64,000 nt of DNA from Sebastes aleutianus (taxonomy: Eukaryota > Chordata > Actinopteri > Perciformes > Sebastidae). This document shows, piece by piece, positions 11,590 through 25,800 of the stretch. The stretch lies in contig CAKAKS010000034.1 of NCBI GenBank assembly GCA_916700875.1, forward strand, positions 17,976,506 to 18,040,505, in the 5' to 3' direction. The first letter of the stretch is position 1. Each line of letters begins with the position of its first letter. Position numbers and translations under genes: made by a program. The notes below the pieces were generated by a model. That model made no database searches and had not been told where the DNA came from. It was given only the letters and a program-made list of their open reading frames with translations.

Positions 11590-12577
11590 ATATATATTAT
11601 ATTATATTATAATATATTTTATTATAATTTATCTATTTATTTTTCCAGTCTGACCTTTTTAATAAGATGAAGTGACTGATATGAAATTAGTAACATTATG
11701 CAGTATAATGGTCTTTTTTTGTGTGTTATATAAACGAGGAAAACAACTCTTGTTGGGGGAAAAAAAAGCAGAGATGATTCAGCCAGTGCATTTCCTTCAA
11801 TTAAGTATTAACATTATAAACATGATAGCAAATCATGTACAACTGAAAAAGGCCGACTAATGCTGCAGGAGCTGTTGTTTGCTTTTTTAAACATTTGTAA
11901 ACAAAATATTTTATTGTGGAAAAGTTCCTTGAAAATCATAAGCACACACATTGTGAGTATTTTTTTTTCCATATTGGCATTTGATATAGATATCTTATTT
12001 TGAATTTTAAACTCAATTTATTGTACAAATATATGAAATATTTTTCCTTTTTTCCTCTACCTCAATGTAATGTAATATTTTTGAACATAGGTGATGGATT
12101 TTCAGATATTTGAGATGAAGAATAAGACATAAAATAACATGCTTGATATTTAGAAGCATGGTATTAGAAGTATGACTTTTGTATTATTGTTTTTAGGTAC
12201 TTTATCAAATTGTGAATTGTTTGTGGATGTTTTTATCACGCTGGTGTTTTGGATGAACTACACCTGCCATCATAGAGCTTGTTTGTCTATTGGTGTGCTT
12301 TATGGATAAATATGGGTGTGGTTTTCACATTTTCAAACATTTTGACCTGACGAAGATCCAAGCAGGATCAAAATGTAGGCGATAAAAATATTGTGGTATG
12401 GAGTAGTGTGCAGGCGTTACCTTTTTCTTTACTGACGCTGTTCTGATAGCCTCGCACCAACATGATGTGTGTATAAATAATCTTCTTCAAAAGAGCACCA
12501 ACTCCCCATAAAAAAACACTTAATTATTGTCATGTGAGTATCAGTGTGTGACTGTGGGCTTCTTCTGTTTTTTTTAG
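11590..12577. other. Rest of INO80 leader intron 1, no gene
   Basis: AT-rich sequence without recognisable coding, RNA or transposon structure. A short segment near 12340-12420 (TTTTGACCTGACGAAGATCCAAGCAGGATCAAA) looks like part of a dispersed repeat. The intron ends in a pyrimidine tract and TTTTTTAG at 12577. Confidence 0.4.
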
Positions 12578-12643
12578 GGGATTTCCACCATTGTCTGATC
12601 AATTATCTTGGAATCAAGAACAATGGCATCCCTTACTGAGAAG
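12578..12643 (+). other. ino80: INO80 non-coding exon 2 with short upstream ORF
   Basis: A 66-base exon bounded by TTTTTTAG and GAG AAG/GTAGGT. It contains an ATG at 12623 in strong context (A at -3, G at +4) reading MASLTEK. After splicing to 13041 the next codon is TAA (13041-13043), so this is a seven-codon upstream ORF ending 41 bases before the INO80 start. The exon is inferred from splice signals, without transcript support. Confidence 0.55.
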
Positions 12644-13084
12644 GTAGGTCCACTGTTTATACTGTATTTTTCCTCAATGAAGTCTGCCAGTCCCACACTG
12701 CATGCCCAGCCATTGAAAGAGAGTGTTGTTACCATGACAAAGTTTGAGATGTAGGCAGTGATTGAATCAGGCTAGAAGGAGATTATCTCCCACATCCCAG
12801 ACTAGCTGGGAAAATCTGGATTGGAAAAAATGAAGGCAAAACTGCTTATGAGCCTCTCATGAACCATTTACAAATCCTTTAACCTTCATACCTCCGGGCT
12901 ATGGTTGAGGTGAATAAAATAAAACAGCGGAGCATTATTCAACCCGTAGTTTAACAGTGTCATATGCTGCTCACTCTGACCTTGAGCCATCTGCCTATCC
13001 CCTTTCTTTCTATCTCCTCTCTACTTCTCTCTCTCTGCAGTAAAAGTTGCTGCCCTGCTGGGCAGAGGTGTGTGTGTGTGGTGC

Positions 13085-15479
13085 ATGGCGTCAGGGCAGG
13101 GTGGCCGACTGGAGGCCGGGGCATCAGGGAGCTCCGGCCTGGCCAAACCTCTCTACCTGCAGCGCTTGGAAAGATCCCTGAGGTTGGACAGTTTCCTGCG
13201 CCAGACGGCTGCCATCTTCAACGGAGATATAACCAGGTACAGGCAAAGTGGGGTTGAGGTGGACTTCAGTTCATGCTTTGTATGCATAGATTAGTTCTGT
13301 AAATGCAATGTTGTTGGTATGGGGTTGCAAGCTGAACCAAATGCAGCTAAATTAATTTAAAAACTGTGTGCATTGTGGCAATCTTCCATCCTATCTGCAG
13401 ACCATCCAGTAGATCAGGTCATTAGTAACTAATGTTCTATCCCAGCATGCCCCCTGTCATGGATACAGTATTTATACTACCTGATACACACCCAAAGAGA
13501 ACATCTGATATATATAGGATGCAACGAGTGGGCTTACAGCTACATACTTCTCATGCTCTAGTGATGACAGCGATGACAGCGATGGCGCGCTGGGGACAGG
13601 GCTATCCCTGGACCCCTCACTCACTCAGCACTCAGCTTTGACGGTGAAGAGTGAGCCGTGTGAGCAAGGGGACGGGCTGTCAGAGGGGAAGCCTCTCAAC
13701 GGAGTTCTGCTGCAGGGTAAAGGTAAGATACATTCAGTAAATATTTCTTGTTATTCACATGTTACTACACACCCTCACTGGTGTGATTTCATATTTTTTG
13801 CCCCCCCCCCCCCCCTTTTAAACTCCACAGATCAGAAGGCAGATAAAGCTAGCCTCTACAATTTCTCCAAGCTGAAGAAGAACAGGAAATGGCTCAAGGT
13901 ATTTTTTTTACACATGTTCTCTGTTGTACCACAGATTTAAGCATTCAGTTGATTTAATAGATTACACAACTTCCTTTAACCGTGTTCCTCCTCTGTCTCC
14001 TGCAGAGTATCCTGTTGAGTGACGACACCACAGACTCGGACACGGACTCAGATGACTCCGACTTCAGTTTGTCTCGGGAGGAGCTGCATGACATGCTCAG
14101 GCTACATCGCTACACCAGGCAGCATCAGAGCAAGTTCCACTCCGACCGGGAGGTACTAACGCACACACACAGCACACAGAAACACAGTGACCTGGTAATA
14201 TTAAGAATACCTCTGATGTGATTTTGCAATGTCATCACTGTGTGTTTTTTTTGTCCTGCAGCTTCACCAATATCAGTATTACAGCACTGGACTCCTCTCT
14301 ACCCATGACCCGTTCTATGAGCAGCAGCGCCACCTACTGGGCCCGAAGAAGAAGAAAATCAAAGATGAGAAGAAATTCAAGGGTAAAGACAAAAGAAAAA
14401 ATAAATCTGTGGGATATGTTGAAGTCGTGATTATGTCAATGTCCCGAGGAAAAACAAGCTGAATGATTATTGGAATAGTTGACAAATTTTGATTTGTCCT
14501 TTTTTTGTCCTTAGCCAAACTGAAAAAGGTGAAGAAAAAGAAGAAACGAGGAGATGGAGAGTTTCTGGACGACGGGCGTCCTTATATCACCAAGATCTTC
14601 GCAAAGTTTTCCCACGATGCTCCGCTGCCCATGGTGAAGAAGAAACATCTCACCATTGAGCAGCTGAACGCCCGGCGACGTAAGGTCTGGCTCACCATCG
14701 CTAAAAAGGAGATTCCCAAGGTTTGTACGCACGACACTGACAAAAATGAATACTCAGGAATTTTCCATTTTTTGGTGAAATATTCAGTACCATTTTTTAA
14801 AGGTGCTAATTATCCTGTTATACCTATTTTGCAGTCGTACAAGCAGAAGACCTCTGCTAAGAACTTAGTATTGACCAATGCTAAAAAGGTAAGTTAAGTA
14901 AACACATTCAACTTTTAAGGGTAAATTGTGGATTATTAAGTGCAAAATGTAACTTGTTTTTTGTTTGTCTCAGTTGGCTCATCAGTGCATGAGAGAGGTT
15001 CGGCGTGCAGCCATCCAGGCTCAGAAGAACTGCAAGGAGACGTTACCGCGGGCTCGCCGCCTCACCAAGGAGATGATGCTTTACTGGAAGAAATACGACA
15101 AAGTGGAGAAGGAGCACAGGAAGAGGGCGGAGAAGGAGGCCCTGGAGCAGCGGAAACTGGACGAAGAGATGAGAGAAGTAGGTGGAATATTTGCATCGAT
15201 ATCAGTTTTGAAAACATGAAAAAACAACACAAGTTTTTCAATTATTTTCTCTTGCTTTTCTCTGTCCCTCGCAGGCCAAGCGTCAGCAGCGTAAACTGAA
15301 TTTCCTCATCACCCAGACGGAGCTGTATGCTCATTTCATGGGCGGTAAAGCCAACACGGGGGGTCCAGAAGGGGACACTGATCAGGAGGACATTCTGAGT
15401 AAGCTGGAAGACACTGCGGCGCACAGACAGATTGACATCGGAGGAGGTGTGATGGTCAACATGAATCAGGAGGACTACG
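13085..15479 (+). other. ino80: INO80 coding exons 1-9: acidic N-terminus and DBINO
   Basis: Exons: 13085-13236, 13562-13722 (or -13716), 13831-13898, 14006-14152, 14262-14382, 14515-14720, 14835-14888, 14974-15177, 15275-15479. They encode residues 1 to about 439. Seen: an Asp/Ser cluster (SDDSDDSDG), KPLNGVLLQ, SILLSDD with a second Asp/Ser cluster, SREELHDML, DPFYEQQRHLLGPKKKK, then SHDAP, EQLNARRRKVWL, AHQCMREVRRAA and ETLPRARRLTKEM. The last four belong to the DBINO/HSA-like region that binds actin and Arp subunits and extranucleosomal DNA in INO80 family enzymes. A long charged helix (about 330-390) follows. Confidence 0.95.
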
Positions 15480-16811
15480 GTATGAACGGCTCGGTCAAAT
15501 TCATTCTGTTGTTGGAGCAGAGACTTAAGTCCCTTTGAGGAACTGTTGAGCAATTCCCCAGAAATATGTCAGTATGAAATGAAATGAAATGCCAAATGGG
15601 CCACTTATCATTCTATTTATTGCCTCTATAGCTTATTTTCTCTCTGTGGATTATATTTCATTCTTTTCTTTCCCCACAGTTTTAATATGCTGTTGAGCAG
15701 TAGAGATATTTATGCAGTGAACTACAAAAGAATATGAAGCAGGTCATTCAAAGGGGCTTATCACTTATCACTACCAATTACAATCTAATGACCATATCCT
15801 ACTCTTTAATTATTTTCATCTTAATTAGAAAAATACATGGTCATATTTGAATATGGTTTTAGACTTTGGTAATATGCTCTTGTGTATGGGAATGAATTGG
15901 ATTCTGTTGTTTTAATGCACAAGCTGATTGTTTGCGATTTCAGATAGCGATTACTACAAGGCCCAGGCGTTGAGAAATGCCAAAGAAGCCTACCTGATTC
16001 ATCAAGAGAAAGTAAGTTAACGTGTTCACGCCCTTAGAGATACACTCATCACACACACGCACACTAGCCCGTCTATACTTGTGCTAATCTCTACATCTCT
16101 CCCCCGTAGACGCGGATGTTTGACGAGGAGGCCAAGGACAGTCGCTGCGCGTCGCTACACACAGACGTCGGCTCGTCCTCGGGCGCTGGCTCCGGGTTCG
16201 GAGAGAGCTACAGCCTCGCCAACCCGTCCATCCATGCGGGCGAAGAGATCCCTCAGCCCACCATCTTTGACGGAAAGCTCAAGGGTTACCAACTGAAGGG
16301 CATGAACTGGCTGGCCAACCTCTATGAACAGGTATTTCGGACATCTGTCTGGATCTGCAGGGCTGATATTTGCGTCTTTTTCATTTGTGGCGATATTTCT
16401 GTAACACTCAGTGTGTCTCACAGTCATTTTGTGGCTAGAGGTATGAATTGCTAAAAGAGCTCAATGCTAATGTTTTCGCAAGGTTATACTAATAATATGG
16501 CATTAGAATATCCTGGAATTATCTGCACTCATGTGGTGAGCAACCACTAACATAATACGGTTGCAGTGCCCTTTTTTTGTCAGCAGATGTTGTGCATGGA
16601 TGCTCGGTTCAGTATTTCTGAATCAATTCAAACAAGGTTTTTTTGGCATTCAAATGTTTCCATATTTTTATGTGCATATGTATACACATTGAGTGATTTA
16701 TTTTCTCCTCTGTTTTCCTCTCTCTCTGCAGGGAATCAATGGAATCCTGGCAGATGAGATGGGACTGGGGAAGACGGTCCAGAGCATCGCCCTGTTGGCA
16801 CACTTAGCAGA

Positions 16812-16843
<32 letters not shown>

Positions 16844-19800
16844 CACCACCAGGCCAAAAGGCTTTCATTCATCACACACTTTCAGAAAGCTTTGTGGAAT
16901 ATTCAATTGTCTCCGCTGTTGTTGCTGACTTATGAAAACATCTAACATCCAGCTTCTTTGTGCACCTGCATCCTTTTAAAGGGTCCCTTGTTTCGGGATG
17001 TGACTTATTCACATGACTTATTTCATTGTAGTGAACAGCTGATTTAGATCGTTTTGGTCTCAGAACACCAAAAGGAGAAAAAGTGGAATTTTGGGTTGAG
17101 GTATCGCTGACAGGAACATGCATGCCGTGTTCCTCCAGGGCTTCCTGTTATCACAACATACAAAGACCACCTGTTGTTTGCGGTTGACGACGTATTCTCT
17201 TCTTTTTTTTGTTCCTGCACAGAGAGACAACATCTGGGGTCCGTTCCTGATCATCTCTCCTGCATCCACGCTCAACAACTGGCATCAGGAGTTCACCCGC
17301 TTTGTGCCCAAATTCAAGGTGAGAGAATTCCTTGGCGCTGCAGGCGGAAACACCTGCGATAAAACACAGTCCGCGGGAACCCTGGCATCCTCATTTCTAC
17401 TGCTCTCTTTAGTCGTTTTCACTCCTCTATGAACACGGTGCTGCTTTGCTCTCGTTAGAAATTCTGTCAAACATCTGAGAACTACTGCAGCGAGGATTGA
17501 GGGCTCAAAGCTGCAAGCATGTCTGGAACTATCCATTAGGGGGCAGTATTGTACTACTTTGTACATTGCCTCTGTCAACACATGACTCCGAGGCTTGTTG
17601 AGTGGCTGCACTTGTAAAATCTTTTTGCACGTCTTAACCGGCCTCTGACAGGCTGCGTGCATTCTTGAATGTTAAAAAAAACGATTCATCAAACACATCA
17701 ATATGTCGGCAATGCTTGCGTGCACACTCGCACATACACCATAATATGCATAACTCGTGCTCAGCACTCAACTCTGCCCATTTTTCTCTGCGAGTTTGAA
17801 AGTAAATCAATCCCAGTCTGTTTTGCTAATGAGGTGTGAAAAGACCCTATTACACAATTTGGAGATAAGCTTCCTGAACACTCAAAAGCAAGACTGACTG
17901 AAAACAATGGAATACCAGCATGCGTTGAGTGATGTAATGATGTGTAAATCTTTTCACATCACATTTTTACATCAACAACTCAACGACTGAAGCTGTGATT
18001 CATACGTGATGCTATGCCCTAAAGGTTTCCCCAGGGAACATCACTGTAGCTCTGTTTTCATTCCATTGCTACGAGTAAATGTTAGCGCTTTAGTTTGACG
18101 GACTGATTCACTGTTTCCTCTTGTTTTAACTTTACCGATTTGTCCCGTCAGGTGTTGCCATACTGGGGAAATCCTCACGATCGCAAGGTGATTCGGAAAT
18201 TTTGGAGCCAGGTAAGGAAGAGATGATTATGAACACCGAGTTGTGTATTGTTTGCTCAATAAATGCTCTTCATTTCTTCTTCTTCTTCTTCTTGTCCATA
18301 ACTCTGTCTCTGTATGCTGTTTATGTCTACGTTTGAATAATAGAAAACCCTTTACACGCAAAACGCACCGTTCCATGTGGTGATCACGAGCTACCAGCTG
18401 GTGGTCCAGGACGTCAAGTACTTTCAGAGGGTCAAGTGGCAGTACATGGTTCTGGATGAGGCCCAGGCGCTGAAAAGCAGCACCAGGTACAGTAAAACAT
18501 TAACATGGCTGCTTTATCATCATGTAATACTGTATTAGCAAACACATCGCAGGGGTCCTGTGTGTTAAAAATATGTAATTATGTTGATACTTTTACAGAG
18601 TTTGAGGAGCACACTGGTGTTTCTGCATGTTTCAGCCCACTCATTATGAATGGAGTCTAATATACAGTACATTTAGTATACATTTTAAGTTTAAGTTTGT
18701 CAGCGTTTTATAGATTGATAGTTGCATTTTTCCTATCCCAGATTCAAGATACTTTTATTGTCATTGAAGGCATGCAACGGAATTACATTTGGTAACTTTG
18801 GTAACAAGATATAAAAACATAAAATAGTATAAAAACATGTAATAAAAGATAATAAATACTAAAAATGTATTGCACAGCCACTAGTTTCATCAGATAAACA
18901 ACACACCATCCACAAGACTTTCCTTTGACACAAAAAACATAGTAATATACTGTATAATATATATGGAGAGATTCAAGTGTCTGCGAGTTGATTTCTATAC
19001 AGCGCTAACATGAACAGAACCCAGTAGTTCCTTTTTAAATAGGTTTGATATGCAATTTATAATAAATTGGCTTGTTCAGTTTAGAAAACTTGATTATCCT
19101 CAGAGAGGCAATTTATTTATTAGAGCACAACAACGCTGCGTCAGCTGTCTCAGCATCCTTGGTCGAGGCAATTCAAATCGTGAATAAATAAATACATACA
19201 TATATTACACCCCGTCATATAAGGCTACCGCATCTTATTTAATTGTGTTAATACCATGGGAATAAAATAATGTTTTGCCCAGTTGGTTCTTATTTTGGGG
19301 TATCTATACCTGCAGTAAGAAGGTCGTATCTGGAACTCTACTGCTAGTGTATTACCATGATGACCCCATGGTTTTGCAACATGCAGAGCAGTGATATGGT
19401 TCTTAAAACATTTTGAAAATGAACAGAAAGTCTGAAAAACGGTGTAAGAACTTTGGCCAAAATCTATAAAACTAGTCACAAAATGTTTGAAAAAGTTTGA
19501 ATCTTGAAATTAAAAGCATATACTGACGTACAAATGGCGTTCCACAGTGTTAGTAATTGGTGTTAACTATTTCCCTCTGTGTTCTCAGTGTTCGGTGGAA
19601 AATCCTCCTGCAGTTCCAGTGTCGGAACCGTCTGCTGCTCACCGGGACGCCCATCCAGAACACGATGGCTGAGGTGAGCAGCGTGTGATAGTGTGTGTGT
19701 GTGTGTGTATGTTCATGTGAGTCGCTGTGAGCGGGACAGATGTGTTGACGACTGTGTGTTATTACTGTCTCCCAGCTGTGGGCCCTGCTGCACTTCATCA

Positions 19801-22800
19801 TGCCCACGTTGTTTGATTCCCATGAAGAGTTTAACGAGTGGTTCTCCAAGGACATCGAGAGCCACGCCGAAAACAAGTCGGCCATCGACGAGAGTGAGTG
19901 CAAACTCTGAGAAAATATGTTCCTTCCTTCTCCTGTTTTGCAGCTGCCAACACGTCAGCTCATTTATGCGGATAGTCTGTCATTTGTGTGCCAGCACTGA
20001 ATTTTTTAATCTCTGCTCAGTGTTGCATGTGATGTGTTCTGGAGCTAAACACGACTGTTTGATGTCTGCGTTTCAGACCAACTTTCCAGACTGCACATGA
20101 TCCTCAAGCCTTTCATGCTGCGCCGAATCAAGAAGGATGTGGAAAACGAGCTCTCGGACAAGGTAGGGGAGCAAACTGTCTTCTCTGTGTTTGCTGAACC
20201 GAGCTTCTTCTAACCAGAGCTGCACATTTAATTGGACAAAAATCCAACGGTTTTCCATGTAGATTCTGGCATATGATTGGACATAATTCTATTATATTTT
20301 GTCAATATTTTGTCTCTCCTCTCCTGATTAAACCTGCACCCTTCCGCCATCTGTCTCACCGCAATGACACACAAAGTGTTGTAATAAGCTCATGAGCGAT
20401 GCTTGTGCTGGCAGATCCTGTTGACAGATGTTGGACACTTGCTGTCACACAACGCATACACACACTCACTCATACGCTGTGGGAGTCTCGATACACAGAG
20501 TCAAAGGAATGGCAGAGTTGACCGCTCCCCCACATCTGTCTTTTTCACTTTCCTTTCGCACCCACACAGAGTCCTGCCAGCCCACTTCCTTTTTTTTCTT
20601 CTCCACTTGTTGCTTTCTCTCGTCGTTTTGTCTGCACGCTGAAGCCAACGGTAACTGGCGAAGTTCACTCGCGGTTCATGGTTGGGTCTTTACGGTTTGT
20701 TGATGTTCAGTTTCGCTGCTTTCATCAAACCGTGACGCCAGATAAAAACAGATATTTAGATGTGTGTTTAAAGAATGTGGGTCAAGCTGGGCATGAAGTA
20801 TGCACATATTTTTAGCCTATGTGAAAATACTGTGTGTGTATAATGGAGGCATAACATCATTTATCTTTGCTGTAGCCACATGTTATATACGCAGCCAACT
20901 TTTACTTTATAAATCAATCTTTTACGAGCCAAGTCCAATTTAGAACGTTTTCATTCACTGTTATCATATTACACATATTCCATACTTACTTCAAGAAAAC
21001 CAATGAGACGGTTTACAGTGTCATTGGCCCAATAAAAATAGATTTTGATGTTCTAAGCATTCATTTTTGAAGAAGTGAAACATGAAAATGAGTAGTGACA
21101 TGAAGGAATCGTGTATTAGTGTGTCATAGTGTGTTAGGAACACTAAAGGCATCATAACACCCACCCGTTTTATTTATTTATAGAGTTGTTCCGATACCGA
21201 TGCCAGTATCGGAAATGAATCCGATACTGCCCAAAATTCGGTATCGGGTATCGTAGAGTACGCCAGTCTATGCACCGTTCCGATACCATAATTTATTAAC
21301 ACAGAAAATAAATCAACTTGTTCAACTGGAAATCAATTCTTCTTCGCTGGTCCGAAACAGTAGCCTTCACTGTGCTGTCGCCTTGGATGATTCATGGCTG
21401 CCACTGGCAATTACTGTTTTAGAGCAGCAATGAAGAACTGATTGCAGGTAGTTTGTCACATGACGATATGCAAACAATAGCAGTGCGGTGCTAATGGAGA
21501 GTGTAACAGTAATGGTAGTCAGAGCGAGGAAAATGGAAACAACTATTCCAAATTGGAAAATCCAACAAGCTGTTTAATAATAATAATGATAACAATATCT
21601 ATTTTATTTATCACGCTGGTATCGGATTGGTACTTGGTTACGGCCGATATCGCAAGTTCAGGTATCGGAATCGGTATCGGAACATCTTTATTTATTTATT
21701 TATTAATTTTATTTTATTTATATTTCTCCCTTATTTAATTTTTTTTATTATATATTGTATTATTGTTTATTTTTATTATTTATTTACTTACAGTTATGTC
21801 CATATGTTTACTGTTTTATTAAGCTCAGGCTTGTAACAAAATGATGATGTTATTGTTAATGTGGAAAAAATAATAACATTTTATTATCAAAGAAATCCTA
21901 CTGCACATACAGGAACTTCTTAATAATCCTTTTCTCTTTCCATTCTTTTACTCAAAAGACAAGATAGTAGTAATGATGGTGCTTTAGTAGCACAGTCTAA
22001 TAGCTCCTTCTTTTGGCCTCTCCAGTCAGGTTTGTGTATATCTGTTTATCGTTTTAAGACTGTTAACATACACTCGTTCTACTCTCCCCCTCTACAGATC
22101 GAGATCCTGACCTACTGCCAGCTGACGTCCCGGCAGCGACTGCTCTACCAGGCTCTGAGGAACAAGATCTCCATCGAGGACCTGCTGCAGTCCTCCATGG
22201 GCACGGCCCAGCAGTCCCACACCACCACCTCCTCCCTCATGAACCTGGTCATGCAGTTCAGGAAGGTACGAGCTGCGGCCTGTCCTTTTCTGGTTTCCAG
22301 TACAAAAATAGAATAAAGTGCAGCAAGATGATTACAGCTTTTAAAGAGTTATGGTTATTTTGTCTGACGCAGCAGTCGCGATGACTGATGAGAGTTATTA
22401 GTCCTAATGGATCACTTGAAGTATCATATTATCAAAACTCAGATTATTATTGTCTACAGTGGATTTTCAAAGGATGGTCCAAACGTAATAATAGCCCTTT
22501 ATTTTATGAGTGGAAATAAAATCTGAGGTGTACAATTAAACAATGAGTTGGCAGTCTTGGAACAAGCAGAAGCATGAGTAGTAGTCTGAATACACTGTCT
22601 GTGTCTGCTTGTGTGTGTGTGTGTAGGTGTGTAACCACCCCGACTTGTTTGAGCGCCAGGAGACACGCTCTCCTTTCCACATGTCCCTCAAGCCCTACGT
22701 CATGTCTAAGTTCCTCTACCGCCACGGCCTCGTCCACGCACAAAACCAGGCCAGAAACAAGTAAGCTCTTCTGCACAGATGCACTACCTACACGTACACC

Positions 22801-25800
22801 CTTGATCTCTGCAAATATGCCCGAAAATCCAATGAAAACAAGTCTATTGCAATTATTGCATGAGTTTGTTTTGAATAGGGTTAGGGTTACATTTTAAATA
22901 ACCGTGTAAAACACAGTCAAATATTGACTTTTTCTACGGAAATCTGTTCTTGTGCACATTTGCTGATTCAGGCTATTATCCCAATTATAGCTATTAATAC
23001 TCAGAAATGTTGTGGGTCAGATAATCATCCCAAATTCGGTCTCTTTCGCTTTTTTCTCACATTCAGTGGTGTAACTCTGTCCCGTCTCTACTTCCTCCTC
23101 AGATTACTTCAAGTGCTGCTGTCTCCGTTCTCTCCAAATCACATCCAGCAGTCTCTTTTCCACAGAAAAGGTGAGCATAGTATTACGCTTTTGAATTCAG
23201 ACATACACAAAGCTCTTGTTAGAACCAGGAGTTTCAAACCTCAGTTTCACCCATAGACTGTATATAAGAAGTGGACGAAGTCACCGTGACGTCACCCATC
23301 GGTTTGTGGACTGCCGTTTTGAGGCCTTGATTTCGGCATTTTGGCTTTCGTCATCTTGTTTTTTTGCAACCAGAATTGACTAAATGGGACCATAATTTAC
23401 TAAATGAACATCATGTTGTTTTGAAGAAGACTTGAAACTAGCAATTGAGACCATAAACTCATGTTATCAAGTGAGAAGTAGGATCATTTTCTCATAGACT
23501 TCTATACAATCAGACTTCTTTTTGCAACCAGAGGAGTCGCCCCCTGCTGGCTATTAGAAAGAATGACAGTTTAAGGCACTTCAGCATTGGCTTCACTTCT
23601 CAGACCCGGCGGTAGCCCACTAGTTTCACCCCAGTCCCTCTCTTCTCCTCTTTCTTCTCCTCTTCCTCCTTTGATGTTTTTGTCATTCCTTCCTATTCTC
23701 CCTGTTTGTTATTTCCACATTTTTTCCTTCTTTCTTTCTTTGTTTCAGTCTCATATTCTTCACTCTATTTTCTGTTTTTACCCGTCCAGGTGATGACAAA
23801 GGAAGCTGTTTCTCCTTCCTGCGCTTCATCGACGTCTCACCGGCTGAGATGTCCAATCTCATGCTGCAAGGCACCTTAGCCAGGTGGGCTTTACGTTTCC
23901 ATCTTCTGTTCAATAATTAATAGTGGCCAACGTTACACAGCAGATATGGTGATGGCCGAATTCTTTATAAGTATTTCTATCAAAATTCTTTTTGTAATTT
24001 CATTTTTTCCTCTCCTGCCTCCTGTTATTTTCTCTCACAGATGGTTAGCCCTTTTTCTGTCCCTGAAAGCTGCGTATCGGCTCCACCACCAGCGCCTATT
24101 TGGCCTCGAAGAAGAAGAGGGTCAAGAGGAAGCCGGAGCCTCTCAGGGGGAGAGAGGAAGGTTGCAGCCCAGGAGTACGTGTCTGTCTCGCAAGGACCTC
24201 ATTCTGTGGCTGAACAGACCCACCAATTTCCCCAACACGCACACCAGCCCTGTTGTACAGGTGAGAAACATACAAGACACACTCAGACTAAAATCTATTT
24301 ACTAAAGCCCCTGGAGTGGCCATCTGCAGTGCAAGTGGGTGTATGACGGACAGGAGAAACTCCAGCAGCGATGCCATGTGCTGCTGACGATGCTGAAATT
24401 TCCCCCCAGAGCATCAGTCAGTGTTTGGCCACACAGCTTGCTCTCTGCCCCAGGCTTCCTCTCCCTCCGCTGGGATCCAGTGTGGAACCCAATCCCTCTG
24501 TAGCCCTGTGACCCAGTAACACTGTCCTCCCTCTCTCTATGTGTCTCCAGGGTCTGTTCACATCAGCGTCTATCTGTACTTCTACTGTCACACATGCAGA
24601 GGAAAGACACATTTTCAAGATTAAAAGATGGAACCCAGGGCTTACGCTAGACTTTTTTTTTACGGCCAATGTGGTCATTATTATTCCAGAATTCCGGCCA
24701 TATAGAACAACTACCGGACATATGTTTTAAATAGCCATGTAATAGCCTTTATTTGACATATTGAAAATACGTTAAATGAAGAAACGGTCTAAAAAATAGA
24801 ATGATAGGCTGGTCGATCCGATTTCCACGTTTGTTAAATTCAAAATAGAGTTGTGTGGCTCGTAGGGCTGTAGCCTACCGAATAGTTTGAAGCTTCATTC
24901 ATAACGTTGACATTAAAATTATTATTATTAATACTAACCGAAACATTGTGTGCAATATTCCATCTCCTCATCCTCTCTCTGTCTCTCTCAAACACGTTGA
25001 CACTCACAGCGAGAGTAGCAGCGCTCTTCGTCTCTCTGTAAGTTTCTCAGTCCAAAGTCCAAAAGTCAAAATGTATTGAAAAAAGACAGATGTAACCATT
25101 TCCAAAATTCACAACATTATTATATCTACCAAAATATTCTGCTTCAGTCTCAGTATTTGTTGGCTTTTAGCCTTTCAAAAACAACATTTTCACTGCAGTC
25201 GAAAAACATCATAAAATGTGACGACAGACATTCAAAGCTTCATTCAAAAACCTCAATGGAAGCTTTGATTATAAAAAAAACAAAAGCCCAAATAAATGAC
25301 ATTCAGTACCTAGTGGCTTGGTCTGAGCCACTTTGTTTGTTTCCCATTCACACAGTCAGCTGGCTGTGTATGAACACTGGCTTATTTTGTTTCAGTGCAC
25401 ACACAGAACGGGCCGTGAGGAGACATTCGCTGAATTTGACAAAAAGTGTATTGGATTAGAATCACAGCAGAGGCATGTACAGTAAACTTTTTGTATAATA
25501 TAAGTTTATATTTAAGTTGTTTGGCAACATATATTATAGGTCACACAATATTAGGATATTTAATGTGCTATTAATGAATTTATTTATTTGGCATATTTCC
25601 CAACCTACATTTTGGACATTGCTAATTTCATCTGATACTGGCAAAAAAGCCGGCACATGCCAGCTAACGTAAACCCTGATGGAACCTCTTCTGTTTTTTT
25701 TTTGCTATTTTAGTCTTGCAGACTTGTTATGGTGTGATAAGTAAACAGTTTGGTTGACCGCTGTTCTTTCAGCACATCAGAAGCTATACTGCTTACAGGA

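Larger units (their letters stand above)
15944..22265 (+). other. ino80: INO80 coding exons 10-19: ATPase lobe 1
   Basis: Exons: 15944-16011, 16110-16331, 16732-16812, 17223-17318, 18152-18211, 18344-18486, 19589-19673, 19776-19893, 20077-20162, 22098-22265. They encode residues about 440-815. Snf2 motifs seen: FGESYSLANPSI, YQLKGMNWLANLY (motif Q region), GILADEMGLGKTVQS (I), LIISPASTLNNW (Ia), VLDEAQALKSS (II), RLLLTGTPIQN (III), and the FMLRRIKKDVENELSDK segment. All catalytic residues expected for an active ATPase are intact. Confidence 0.96.

Noticed and set aside
22876..22890. GGGTTAGGGTTA, possible interstitial telomere repeat
   Set aside because: Only about two units; too short to mean anything.
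25076..25459. 127-codon ORF inside the hAT-like element as a transposase
   Set aside because: No transposase-like motifs are visible and the element is only 1 kb; likely chance in AT-rich DNA.
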